From the NCBI GenBank assembly GCA_026770585.1, contig MU646621.1, positions 147,103 to 158,643 on the forward strand: a stretch of 11,541 nt of DNA, given 5' to 3'. Positions 1-5,810 of the stretch are shown here, one piece after another. This stretch comes from Baffinella frigidus (lineage: Eukaryota > Cryptophyceae > Cryptomonadales > Baffinellaceae). A model generated the notes under the pieces. That model was given only the letters and a program-made list of their open reading frames with translations. It was not told the DNA's origin and searched no databases. Positions within the stretch are counted from its first letter, which is position 1; each line of letters starts with the position of its first letter. The position numbers were made by a program, and so were the translations under genes.

Positions 1-40
1 TGGGGGAGAGCCAAAACTAAGGGTGGGGGAGAGCCAAAAC
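1..40. repeat. 17-bp direct repeat, period 23
   Basis: TGGGGGAGAGCCAAAAC occurs at 1-17 and again at 24-40 without a mismatch. The window edge cuts the array, so more units may lie upstream. Confidence 0.8.
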
Positions 41-83
41 CGCCAGTTCCCACCACCTGCGGAACACGCAAGGGGAAAGGTTC

Positions 84-240
84 GTTTACGGAGGGACAGA
101 GAGAGAGAGAGAGAGAGCGAGAGAGAGGGTGGGAGAGGGTGGGAGAGAGCCAACGAGGAAAGCACGGGGAAGATTAGGCACCAGGAGGAGGTGAAGAAAA
201 GAGGAAGATGAGGAGAGTAGGTACCCGGTGTTGAGCGCGT
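84..240 (+). repeat. polypurine tract with (GA)n core
   Basis: Almost continuous purines on the + strand. A (GA)n run fills about 100-128, followed by GGGAGAG and GGAGGA blocks. Reading frames here are composed of R, E, G and S and are repeat artefacts. Mirror-symmetric purine tracts of this kind can form triplex DNA (general knowledge, not tested). Confidence 0.85.
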
Positions 241-290
241 AGTGGTGGAGGTGGAAAATCAGCGCCGCGTCCGGCCAAGCCGAGCCACCA
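222..290 (-). pseudogene. HNHYAL-module remnant, copy 1
   Basis: The minus strand reads WPDAALIFHLHHYALNTGY in one frame. The copy at 1177-1243 reads PDAALIFHLHNHYALITG, differing by one whole codon (the N), and a third diverged copy lies at 498-545. A 3-nt indel and conserved residues between copies point to former coding sequence. From memory the core resembles the HNHYAL stretch of BIVM-like protist proteins; I cannot verify this. No start, stop or flanking domain is visible, so it is a fragment at best. Confidence 0.35.
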
Positions 291-328
291 GGTTTCGGTG
301 AGGATGCCCGTAGGAACAACCCAATTTC

Positions 329-350
329 CCTACGGATGGCCTACCGTAGG
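329..350. repeat. 22-bp near-palindrome, CCTACCGTAGG family
   Basis: CCTACGGATGG is followed directly by CCTACCGTAGG, which are near-complementary halves. The same 22-mer with one change lies at 550-571. The half-site CCTACCGTAGG recurs inside the hairpin element at 4402-4412 (and reversed at 4443-4453) and at 5521-5531. The shared core suggests that these short pieces are relics of that element family. Confidence 0.6.
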
Positions 351-414
351 GTCTCATGGATTATTCACTGATGGGTTATTGACGAAATCCCTTCGAGGTC
401 CTCAGTGTGGGATG

Positions 415-505
415 GTGAAGAAAATGAAAGAAGAAAGAAGAACAACAAGAAGAAGAAGGAGAAGGAGAAGAAGAAGAAGAAGAGCAGAAGGAGAAGAGTA
501 CCCGG
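415..505 (+). repeat. polypurine (AAG/AGA)n tract
   Basis: About 85 nt of GAA, AGA and AGG trinucleotides, giving a spurious poly-arginine frame. Purines are again on the + strand, as in the other three tracts of the first 1.2 kb. Confidence 0.85.
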
Positions 506-545
506 TGTGAGGGCGTAACGGTTGTGGATGTGGAAGAGACCCCTA
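498..545 (-). pseudogene. HNHYAL-module remnant, copy 2 (diverged)
   Basis: The minus strand reads LFHIHNRYALTPGT, aligning with LIFHLHNHYALITG of copy 3. F, H, H, N, Y, A and L are kept. Adjacent DNA is polypurine, so nothing upstream or downstream can be assigned to the same protein. Confidence 0.3.
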
Positions 546-549
546 TGCT

Positions 550-571
550 CCTACGGACGGCCTACCGTAGG
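550..571. repeat. 22-bp near-palindrome, second copy
   Basis: Same near-palindrome as at 329-350 with A to G plus T to C type drift in the centre (CTACGGACGGCCTACCGTAG). It is followed by TATATAAAAGG at 580-590, which has TATA-box form, but no gene lies downstream. Confidence 0.6.
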
Positions 572-589
572 GTCCTACGTATATAAAAG

Positions 590-665
590 GGGGGGGGGAG
601 AGGAGGAGGAGGAGGAGGAGGAGGAGGAAGAGCAGGTATCCGGCGTAGGGTTCTGAGACTAGGGT
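590..665 (+). repeat. (AGG)n tract plus dispersed repeat, copy 1
   Basis: An (AGG)n run is followed by GAGCAGGTATCCGGCGTAGG and GTTCTGAGACTAGGGTT. The same order (AGG run, then this segment) recurs at 1081-1158 with very few changes, so microsatellite and flank have been copied together. Confidence 0.85.
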
Positions 666-748
666 TTATGGTTTGGGGTGTGGGGTTCGGACCCGGTGAT
701 AAGTGCGTAAGGAGGAGGTGAAGAAAAGAGGAGGAGGATGAGCGTAGA

Positions 749-860
749 GAGATTGATAATTTATTGCCAAACAACCAGCGTCAGCGCCGCACATGCTCGA
801 CGCATTGTGCCACTTACTGTACCCCGTGTCGGCCGCTCATACGAGCATTTTCCGGATGGA
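749..860. repeat. dispersed repeat R4; unfilled site for the 4723-4904 element
   Basis: This stretch matches 4639-4722 joined to 4905-4932. Here TACTGTACCCCG runs directly into TGTCGGCCGCTCAT. In the other copy a 182-bp palindromic element interrupts at exactly that point. The minus strand is open in one frame ending in ALTLVVWQ and a stop. The other copy keeps this ending with a synonymous GTT/GTC difference, so both copies may be fossils of a protein C-terminus. Confidence 0.8.
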
Positions 861-1015
861 TTCTAACTCCACCTCCTACCGGATGGATGAGAGTAGGTAC
901 CCGGTGATGAGCGCGCAGTATTTTCACTTCCGGTGCGGGCTCTCTCTTGAGGCTCATAGACATTGTATCACTCAACTCAAGGCTAAAGGGCCTTTCTAGG
1001 ACCTGTATCGAGAGT

Positions 1016-1130
1016 AATAAAGAAGAAAGAAGAAAGGATGAGCGCGCTTCAGGGTACGGGGTTCGGAGTTCGGGGGAAAAAGGAGGGGGGGAGGAGGAGG
1101 AGGAGGAGGAGGAGGGGGAAGAGCAGGTAC
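1016..1130 (+). repeat. polypurine tract with (AGG)n
   Basis: AAGAAGAAAGAAGAAAGG, a spacer and then GGGGGG and (AGG)n. The AGG run and its right flank are the second copy of the repeat at 590-665. The poly-glutamate and poly-proline frames are artefacts. Confidence 0.85.
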
Positions 1131-1176
1131 CCGGCGTAGGGTTCTGAGACTAGGGTTCAGGGGCGGAGCGAGGGCG

Positions 1177-1243
1177 GGCACCCGGTGATAAGTGCGTAGT
1201 GGTTGTGGAGGTGGAAAATCAGCGCCGCGTCCGGCCGCTCAAT
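1177..1243 (-). pseudogene. HNHYAL-module remnant, copy 3
   Basis: The minus strand reads IERPDAALIFHLHNHYAL then ITGCPP. Compared with copy 1 the DNA carries one 3-nt insertion (AAC, N) and keeps the frame. The phrase RPDAAL or WPDAAL also recurs at 1784-1800 and, altered to RLDAAP, at 1972-1990. It is the best-preserved of the three copies, but it has no start codon or continuation. A BIVM-like relation is recall only. Confidence 0.35.
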
Positions 1244-1261
1244 CTGCATTCAGACAACGGG

Positions 1262-1317
1262 TTTAGGGTGTAGGGTGTAGGGTGTAGGGTGTAGGGTTTA
1301 GGGTGTAGGGTCTGGGG
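1262..1317 (+). repeat. interstitial telomere-type block, 8 heptamers
   Basis: Eight in-phase heptamers: TTTAGGG, four TGTAGGG, TTTAGGG, TGTAGGG, TCTGGGG. The TGTAGGG variant has been amplified, indicating local tandem duplication rather than fresh telomerase addition. Confidence 0.9.
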
Positions 1318-1438
1318 TGCTCGGGGCTAACTCTTCACGTTCGGCACACCACGCCAGACTGCTGGAGGAGGTAGCACCCTTCAGGGACGCCACTTTTGGC
1401 GTTCAACTATGCCAAACGCAAACAAATTCTCGGTATTT

Positions 1439-1709
1439 CTTCCGGGGACTTGACTTTTGGCGGCCCCTCCCAAGAATCTAGCGTGGCACGTGAGCTGGGC
1501 GCAAGTGGGCATTCTCATTCAGGAAAACTTCCGGCGGAGGAGCCCCCCCCACGCCAGATTCCTCGTGGGGGTTCGGCGCTTCCGAGCGCACTTTGGGGCG
1601 CCGAACTATCCCCAAAGTAAACAATCCCACCTTATTCCTTCCAGGGAATCGACTTTTGGCGACCCCTACCAGGAATCTGGCGTGGCCCGACCGTCTTCCG
1701 CCGGAGGCT
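1439..1709. repeat. HARFLVGV repeat, two direct copies and one inverted copy
   Basis: The segment at 1439-1490 recurs at 1638-1690 in the same orientation. The inverted form lies at about 1527-1575, making an imperfect inverted repeat with 1662-1709. In the coding-like frame the copies read CHARFLGGA and GHARFLVGV (minus) and PHARFLVGV (plus). Codons for L and V differ at third positions. A related HARPLVG occurs on the plus strand near 8513. Frames break outside the motif. Confidence 0.6.
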
Positions 1710-2062
1710 AATGGACGTACGAACTGGATTCTCGTCCTAATTAAATTTAGCCAGGGCCCTAATTAACCATCGGCCCACTGATCAGCGCCGCGTCCGGCCA
1801 CACGAGAACGCTAGAGGGGCCTATCTAAAACCGATGCGCTTTTAAACGTGAGCATTTGAATAGTAACTTTCGTTGATCGGCCACGTAACTAGCCATATAT
1901 CGGCCAGTCGCGAGGTTGGAACACCCTATCCTGGTACAAATATTTACAACCCCACATATAAAGACCTTATCCGGCGCCGCGTCCAGCCGCTCGATCCGCC
2001 TCCAAAACGAGTTCTCCAGTCAATTCAGGGCCTTCTAGAAGTCACCACGCACGGCGCCACTC
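1710..2062. other. stretch with no recognisable gene
   Basis: Mixed-composition DNA with no long frame. It holds only the short phrase GCGCCGCGTCCGGCC at about 1786-1800 and a variant at 1974-1988, both echoing the repeats at 261 and 1219. I see no promoter, RNA gene or terminal repeat in it. Confidence 0.6.
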
Positions 2063-2104
2063 ACCCTAAACCCTAAACCCTAGACACGCTACCCTAGACC
2101 CTGA
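2063..2104 (-). repeat. interstitial telomere-type block, C-rich strand
   Basis: CCCTAAA twice, CCCTAGA, CACGCTA, CCCTAGA, CCCTGAT: six in-phase heptamers in the orientation opposite to the blocks at 1262, 3425 and 7876. Confidence 0.8.
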
Positions 2105-2151
2105 TCGCGTCGCGGCCCTGAGTAGAGTTTTATCTCACATTTGAGTGTGGC

Positions 2152-2240
2152 GTGGAGCCATTTTACTTTGAGGGGTTCAAAATGCCTGGTTTTAAACCAT
2201 TAATTCTTCGGATGGACGCCTTGCGAAATATAACATAGTA
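2152..2240. repeat. 85-bp direct repeat, copy 1
   Basis: Matches 2435-2521: GTGGAGCCATTTT, then GAGGGGTTCAAAATGCCTGG, then TTCGGATGGACGCCTTGCGA and AAATA. The copies differ by scattered substitutions in the centre. No terminal inverted repeat is evident, so the nature of the unit is unknown. Confidence 0.85.
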
Positions 2241-2320
2241 TATACTAGAATAGCGAAATAGAATATGGTATGTTCTGTCCGTCCCAGCCCGCTTGCGGTG
2301 CGATTCCGTCCCAAGGCTGG

Positions 2321-2348
2321 GACTGACTCGCACCGGTGCGAGTCAGTC
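2321..2348. repeat. perfect 28-bp palindrome without loop
   Basis: GACTGACTCGCACC is followed immediately by its reverse complement. The half-sequence GACTCGCACC recurs at 2426-2435, at the entry to the second 85-bp repeat. Function unknown; it could be a dyad binding site or a collapsed hairpin. Confidence 0.85.
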
Positions 2349-2434
2349 TGTTTATGGTTGAGAGGTTAGGGTGTATGGTGTAGGCTCGTGTCTCGTAGGC
2401 CACGAAACCCAGACCACCCGGTAGGACTCGCACC

Positions 2435-2521
2435 GTGGAGCCATTTTTCTTGGAGGGGTTCAAAATGCCTGGTCCTGTACCAGGAATCCTTCGGATGGAC
2501 GCCTTGCGAAATACAATATAG
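2435..2521. repeat. 85-bp direct repeat, copy 2
   Basis: Second copy of the 2152-2240 unit. Its centre contains CCTGGTCCTGTACCAGG, a small hairpin not preserved in copy 1. Confidence 0.85.
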
Positions 2522-2523
2522 TG

Positions 2524-2640
2524 TGGGTTGGGACTGAATGGCACCGCAAACTTGAGCGCGTTCGACTGGGTGGTCTGGGTGTCGTCCGAGTCTTTCCGGT
2601 ATGCGGAGTATGCGGAGTGCTGCGAGCCCTGAGAGTCTAC
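2524..2640 (-). pseudogene. TQxxxLKxAV module remnant, copy 1
   Basis: The minus strand reads YRKDSDDTQTTQSNALKFAV in one frame. It aligns with SSKDSAETMATQWDELKIAV on the minus strand at 3087-3165: K, D, S, T, T, Q, L, K, A and V match, and E/D, I/F are conservative. Two copies this similar at the peptide level and diverged in DNA suggest former coding sequence. Protein family not recognised. The frame is bounded by repeats on both sides, so it is at most an exon fragment. Confidence 0.4.
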
Positions 2641-2759
2641 CCTTCTCCCGTACCGTGGCTAACCACGAACCTACCGTTCTCCCATTCCGTTGCTAAGCGC
2701 CCTAAATTCGACCCTGAAGCGGAGACCTCAACCACTAAACCGCACGCAATTTCTCCGGG

Positions 2760-3095
2760 TTTCAGGTTAAGGATTTGTGGTGTGTGGTGTGTGGTGTGTG
2801 GTGTGTGGTGTGTGGTGTGTGGTGTGTGGTGTGTGGTGTGTGGTGTGTGGTGTATGGTGTATAGTGTATAGTGTATGGTGTAAGGCGTATGGTGTATAGT
2901 GTATAGTGTATGGTGTATGGTGTATGGTGTATGGTGTATGGTGTATGGCGTATGGTGTATGGTGTATGGTGTGTGGTGTGTGGTTCATGGTTTATGTTTT
3001 AGGGTGTATGGTGTGTGGTTCATGGTTCATGTTTTATGTTTTAGGGTGTATGGTGTACGGTGTGTGGTTCATGGTTTATGTTTTAGAGTTGAGGG
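2760..3095 (+). repeat. 48 in-phase degenerate heptamers (telomere-derived satellite)
   Basis: From TTTCAGG at 2760 to TTGAGGG at 3095 every 7 bases gives another heptamer, with no indel. Ten TGTGTGG lie at 2781-2850, then mostly TGTATGG or TGTATAG to 2969. A higher-order pattern follows (TTCATGG, TTTATGT, TTTAGGG, TGTATGG, TGTGTGG), repeated with variation to 3088. Canonical TTTAGGG at 2998 and 3040 links the array to the telomere repeat. Because 7 is not a multiple of 3, all frames are open and the valine, tryptophan and cysteine-rich frames here are artefacts. Confidence 0.9.
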
Positions 3096-3417
3096 CGTCG
3101 TTTTTGGCCGCACCGCGATCTTGAGCTCGTCCCACTGGGTGGCCATGGTTTCGGCAGAGTCCTTGGAGGAGACGGGGATGCGGCACGCGGGCTGCTGCCC
3201 CATGAACGCCACCACCCGCACCCCCTGGTTTGGGTAGGGTCTTTTTAAGAGGACAGGCAAAATCCAGACTAATATTTTTGAGGAGGACAGACAAGATCCG
3301 GTCCACATTTTTTTAGGAGGACAGACAAAATTCGATCGGAGTTGTGAGTCCTTGGAGGAGACGGGGATGCGGCACGCGGGCTGCTGCCCCATGAATGCCA
3401 CGACTTGCACGCCCTGG
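3087..3417 (-). pseudogene. duplicated VVAFMGQQPACRIP module remnant
   Basis: Two 72-bp copies (3157-3228 and 3346-3417, period 189) encode GVRVVAFMGQQPACRIPV and GVQVVAFMGQQPACRIPV on the minus strand, followed by SSKDS. The few differences fall in four codons: three are synonymous (GGG/GGC, GTG/GTC, GCG/GCA) and one is R/Q. The lower copy continues in frame into AETMATQWDELKIAVRPKT, the module paralogous to 2524-2640. The piece between the copies is a 34-bp tandem repeat, so the reading frame that spans everything is partly spurious. Family not recognised. The synonymous bias indicates that the ancestor was translated. Confidence 0.5.
3249..3350. repeat. three 34-bp tandem repeats
   Basis: GAGGACAGRCAARATCC-like units start at 3249, 3283 and 3317, each followed by a T-rich run, except the last, which runs into the 72-bp repeat. 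Confidence 0.8.
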
Positions 3418-3424
3418 TCTCGAG

Positions 3425-3487
3425 TTTAATGTTTAGTGTTTAGTGTGTAGGGTTTAGGGTTTAGGGGGTTGGGTTTAGGGTTAAAGG
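3425..3487 (+). repeat. interstitial telomere-type block, 9 heptamers
   Basis: In phase: TTTAATG, two TTTAGTG, TGTAGGG, two TTTAGGG, GGTTGGG, TTTAGGG, TTAAAGG. Degeneracy increases toward both ends. Confidence 0.9.
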
Positions 3488-3673
3488 AAGAAGTGAAGTC
3501 AAGGGCGAGCAAAAGAGTGTGGGGGAGGGACTCCAAAAAGATAATCTGAAATTCAGTGGCGGCGAGCGCAGATCGAGTGAGTTAGCGATACCTTATCCCG
3601 GCGTGGAAAGTCACACAAACATCACGGGGGATAGGCCTTTGTAAAGTCACTGCACAGCTAGGAAGACGTTTTT
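3488..3673. other. stretch without recognisable feature
   Basis: Mixed sequence between the telomere-type block and the first DSL module. It contains AAAGTCAC twice (3607-3614 and 3643-3650), echoing the GTGACTTTxCACAGTCAC hairpin of the later repeats. Nothing else can be supported. Confidence 0.5.
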
Positions 3674-3729
3674 ACCTTGTCTTGGCGGAACGGGCGAGGG
3701 ACGTGCAGACAGTCACGAGCGAGTCGTTG
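3674..3729 (-). pseudogene. DSLxxxCKALA module remnant, copy 1
   Basis: The minus strand begins NDSLVTVCTSLAR, aligning with NDSLSVACKALAHFRED at 4021-4077 and LDSLVMICKALAQFRED at 3897-3947. After the R a single-base deletion breaks the frame. The pattern of small and hydrophobic residues would suit an amphipathic helix of an ARM- or HEAT-like repeat; that is inference, not recognition. Confidence 0.4.
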
Positions 3730-3810
3730 CCTACGAGACACTACCCTACACCACCAACCCTAACCCCTAAACCGTCGAGGGCACAGGAGCCCCACGGCCG
3801 TCCGTAGTCA

Positions 3811-3860
3811 CACCGCAGACCCTAAACCCTCAACACCGCAGACCCTAAACCCTCAACCCT
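3811..3860 (-). repeat. 23-bp tandem carrying CCCTAAA
   Basis: The unit CACCGCAGACCCTAAACCCT plus CAA lies at 3811-3833 and is repeated exactly at 3834-3856. Each unit holds about one and a half telomere-type heptamers on the C-rich strand. Similar C-rich heptamers lie at 3764-3778. Confidence 0.85.
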
Positions 3861-3896
3861 TAACTCCCCTGACTCCGCCGTGTTGGCGTTTGAACG

Positions 3897-3947
3897 TTAT
3901 CTTCGCGGAATTGGGCGAGGGCCTTGCAGATCATCACGAGCGAGTCC
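3897..3947 (-). pseudogene. DSLxxxCKALA module remnant, copy 2
   Basis: The minus strand reads LDSLVMICKALAQFREDN. Relative to the other copies, the core C-K-A-L-A-x-F-R-E-D is kept, with conservative changes around it. Flanking sequence is C-rich repeat, so only the module survives. Confidence 0.45.
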
Positions 3948-4020
3948 AATGTCTACCAGACACCACCATACACCAGGCCTACCAGACACCACCATACACC
4001 GTAACCCGTAAACCCTTGGA

Positions 4021-4145
4021 ACCTTGTCTTCGCGGAAGTGGGCGAGGGCCTTGCACGCGACCGAGAGCGAGTCGTTCCCAATCGGCGCCGTGCTCGCGAG
4101 CACCTATCCAACGAGACGCGTTATGTTAACAACTCCACGTTTGTC
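4021..4145 (-). pseudogene. VLASTAPIGNDSL-CKALAHFRED module, best-preserved copy
   Basis: The minus strand reads RGVVNITRLVG, a TAG stop, then VLASTAPIGNDSLS followed by VACKALAHFREDKVP. The copy at 5102-5170 has TAC (Y) in place of this TAG, so the stop looks like a nonsense mutation. The copy near 4975-5025 reads RGVLDITRLFEKVLAST. Residue pattern suggests paired amphipathic helices (inference). At least five partial copies lie between 3674 and 5170, consistent with a tandem-repeat helical protein that has decayed. Family not recognised. Confidence 0.5.
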
Positions 4146-4250
4146 TGGGGATACTACCCCGTGTAGGATGACCGGAGTGACTTTACACAGTCACGTCCAC
4201 TATAAGGAGATATATCGGCGTTCCCAATCGGCGCCGTACTCGCCAGCACC
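4065..4250. repeat. long direct repeat A, copy 1 (with 4943-5128)
   Basis: The core at 4136-4225 matches 5014-5103 with one mismatch seen (TTTACAC versus TTTGCAC). It contains two small hairpins, GGGG-ATACTA-CCCC and GTGACT-TTACAC-AGTCAC. Flanks also match, with more divergence. The offset is 878 bp. Together with the 4267-4612 versus 5267-5470 match this indicates an old tandem duplication of a unit of roughly 0.9-1 kb, later altered by element insertions. Confidence 0.85.
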
Positions 4251-4260
4251 TGATTTTTCA
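4222..4260 (-). pseudogene. VLASTAPIGNADI module remnant
   Basis: The minus strand reads QVLASTAPIGNADISPY. It is the same module as 4021-4145 but joined to ADISPY instead of DSLS. The copy at 5102-5170 shares this alternative continuation, so two versions of the module existed. Confidence 0.4.
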
Positions 4261-4344
4261 AAAAAGCATTGTGTTAATAACGGCAATGCGGGCCAGAACC
4301 TTTCAGCGTGACCTATTTGTTGAGATCGTTAGTGTGGTGCACGT

Positions 4345-4510
4345 CAATAGGGCAACGGCCTGAAAATGGGGTAGTTAGGCCTACGGCATTGCCTGGGACC
4401 TCCTACCGTAGGCCGAGACTTTTTGGTCCTAGGATCCCTCGGCCTACGGTAGGAGGTCCTAGGCAATGCCGTATGCCTGACTACCCCATTTTCAGGCCGT
4501 TAGCCTATGA
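4345..4510. mobile_element. 166-bp hairpin element with ACGT target duplication
   Basis: Arms of 71 nt (4347-4417 and 4438-4508) pair with about five mismatches around a 20-nt loop. The paralogous sequence at 5331-5350 (GCACGTGTTAGCATTCAACG) lacks it; here ACGT (4341-4344) and ACGT (4511-4514) flank the insert. The arms contain the CCTACCGTAGG palindrome. No coding capacity, so it would depend on a transposase encoded elsewhere. A partial copy lies at 5473-5562. Superfamily not assigned. Confidence 0.8.
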
Positions 4511-4611
4511 ACGTGTCAGCATTCAATGCGGACTATTGGACACCAACTTCAACGCGGTTTATTGTTGACACACCGTAAGGGATCCTAACTGGCGTTACAG
4601 AGCGGCAGTGA

Positions 4612-4640
4612 GCGAGTCATTCGGCGCCGTGCTCGCCAGG
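4612..4640 (-). pseudogene. VLASTAP-NDSL module remnant
   Basis: The minus strand reads VLASTAPNDSLTA. Relative to VLASTAPIGNDSL it lacks exactly two codons, an in-frame deletion consistent with coding ancestry. Confidence 0.4.
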
Positions 4641-4932
4641 ACCTAGAGAGATTGATAATTTATTGCCAGACAACCAGCGTCAGCGCCACAAAAGCTACGC
4701 ATTGTGTCACTACTGTACCCCGCCACACGAGGCTATGCATGCGAACAGAATAAAAGGGCGTTTAAAATTTTTGTGTTGAAATGATCACGTTTCCCCCGGA
4801 AAAACCGGGAGGAAACGTGATCATTTGCTGACTTTTGGCGTGTTTCCTGGGCAATAATCCAATAGTTGACTTATGAATCTGTTCGCATGGATAGCCTCGT
4901 GTGGCGTGTCGGCCGCTTATACGAGCATTTTT
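4639..4932. repeat. dispersed repeat R4, filled copy
   Basis: Flanks 4639-4722 and 4905-4932 match 749-838 closely. The interruption is the 182-bp element listed next. Confidence 0.85.
4723..4904. mobile_element. 182-bp palindromic element with CG target duplication
   Basis: Terminal inverted repeats of 27 nt (starting CCACACGAGGCTAT) have one mismatch. A second, inner inverted repeat at 4779-4799 and 4805-4826 (AAATGATCACGTTTC) forms a separate stem around a short A-rich loop. The outer and inner stems are separated by 30-50 nt of unpaired DNA. Comparison with the unfilled copy at 820-830 gives a CG duplication at 4721-4722 and 4905-4906. Non-coding. Confidence 0.88.
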
Positions 4933-4942
4933 TAGAGGCGGT

Positions 4943-5128
4943 CGTGAGCGAGTCGTTCCCGATCAGTGCCGCGTACTCGCCAGCACCTTTTCAAAGAGAC
5001 GAGTTATGTCAAGAACTCCACGTTTGTCTGGGGATACTACCCCGTGTAGGATGACCGGAGTGACTTTGCACAGTCACGTCCACTATAAGGAGATATATCG
5101 GCGTTCCCAATCGGTGCTGCATTCGCCA
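4943..5128. repeat. long direct repeat A, copy 2
   Basis: Second copy of 4065-4250, offset 878 bp. Minus-strand frames here read RGVLDITRLFEKVLAST, then a one-base insertion, then LIGNDSLTTASKK. Confidence 0.85.
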
Positions 5129-5172
5129 GGACGTATCCAACGAGACGCGGTATATCACCAACTCCTCGTTTG
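5102..5172 (-). pseudogene. LVGYVLANAAPIGN module remnant
   Basis: The minus strand reads RGVGDIPRLVGYVLANAAP then IGNADI without a stop. It is the only copy of this module that keeps TAC where 4021-4145 has TAG. It passes in frame into the conserved 5014-5103 block before a stop. Confidence 0.45.
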
Positions 5173-5197
5173 AGGCTCACAGATGCACCGTATCGAC

Positions 5198-5289
5198 GTT
5201 ACTACCAATGTCAACAAGACGTTGTGACCAACTTCAAGGCGATGTTGTTACCAACGTCAATGCGATGCTGTTACCAACGTCAATGGGGG
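5198..5289. repeat. four 23-bp tandem repeats
   Basis: Units begin at 5198, 5221, 5244 and 5267 with consensus GTTGTTACCAACGTCAATGC plus GAT. Units three and four are most alike. A diverged unit sits in the paralogous region near 4540. Period 23 shifts the frame each time, so short frames across it mean little. Confidence 0.85.
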
Positions 5290-5472
5290 CCAGCACTTCC
5301 AGCGGGAACGGCTTGTTGCGGACGTGTGATGCACGTGTTAGCATTCAACGCAGAGTGCTTGCCACCCGCTTCATCGTGGTGTATTTCGCTTCACACCTAC
5401 TGCACCGTGGTGTATTTTTTATGAAAACGCACAATTGAGGGACCCCACCACGCGTTACTGAGCGGCTGCGCT

Positions 5473-5562
5473 AACGGCCTGAAAATGGGGTAGTTAGGCA
5501 TACGGTATTGCCTAGGACCTCCTACCGTAGGCCGAGGGATCCTACAACCAAAAAGTCTCGGC
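5473..5562. mobile_element. partial copy of the 4345-4510 element
   Basis: One arm (AACGGCCTGAAAATGGGG onward) is followed by the loop in the opposite orientation to the first copy (GGATCCTA, then CCAAAAAGT). Only CTCGGC of the other arm remains. It has therefore lost its palindrome. Its arm is closer to the right arm of the first copy (CATACGG, CCTAGG) than to the left. Confidence 0.8.
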
Positions 5563-5570
5563 GGAGAATC

Positions 5571-5729
5571 CCTCCTGGCTGTATCAACAGCTCGCCAGAC
5601 TCTAGTACAAAACTTGCCCCTCCGACAAGCGACCAGGAAATATGTATAACCTCGCCGGACGGCAGCGCCCAGCGGCCATGCAATTCGGCCTCACCAATCT
5701 GGTGAGCCTGGGCTCTCTTTCGCTCCAAC
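5571..5729 (-). pseudogene. LxGxWxLPSGKV module remnant, copy A
   Basis: The minus strand reads LERKRAQAHQIGEAELHGRW then ALPSGEVIHISWSLVGG. It aligns with ERRAKVAKAEWSIARLDGRW then PLPSGKV at 5811-6059. Codons for L, G, L and P in the conserved core use different third bases among copies. The upstream end meets the GTTGAC micro-repeat at 5730. Protein family not recognised. Probably a fragment of a decayed gene family. Confidence 0.45.
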
Positions 5730-5760
5730 GTTGACGAATTTGTACCACACACCCAGGTCG
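5730..5760. repeat. GTTGAC micro-repeat, copy a
   Basis: GTTGACGAATTTGTACCACA then CACCCAGGTCG. Related copies lie at 10665-10700, 11043-11075, 11376-11416 and 11466-11500. Complete copies end in GTCAACTTA, giving a roughly 40-bp unit with GTTGAC/GTCAAC ends. This copy has lost that end. Confidence 0.75.
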
Positions 5761-5810
5761 AATTTGCACCAACTTGAGGATGGTAGTTCAACACGACTGA
5801 GGCAGAGCTA

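Noticed and set aside
415-510. Poly-arginine frame and poly-proline/glutamate frames in the purine tracts
   Set aside because: Direct translations of AGA, AGG and GGA microsatellites, with no conserved flanks.
580-590. TATATAAAAGG, a perfect TATA-box form
   Set aside because: No gene follows; (AGG)n begins at once. A single match to a short motif is not evidence of a promoter.
1590-1618. ACTTTGGGG/CCCCAAAGT hairpin overlapping GTTCGGCGC/GCGCCGAAC as an RNA pseudoknot
   Set aside because: Stems are only 9 bp, with no second copy to show covariation.
2521-3237. Open frames rich in V, W, C, M, Y, G or H, T, P across the heptamer array
   Set aside because: A 7-bp period without stop-forming units keeps all frames open; these are artefacts of the repeat.
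3897-4103. A complete small minus-strand gene
   Set aside because: The apparent start is a GTG just after an in-frame TAG, the second half runs into C-rich repeats, and paralogues show that the frame once extended further upstream.
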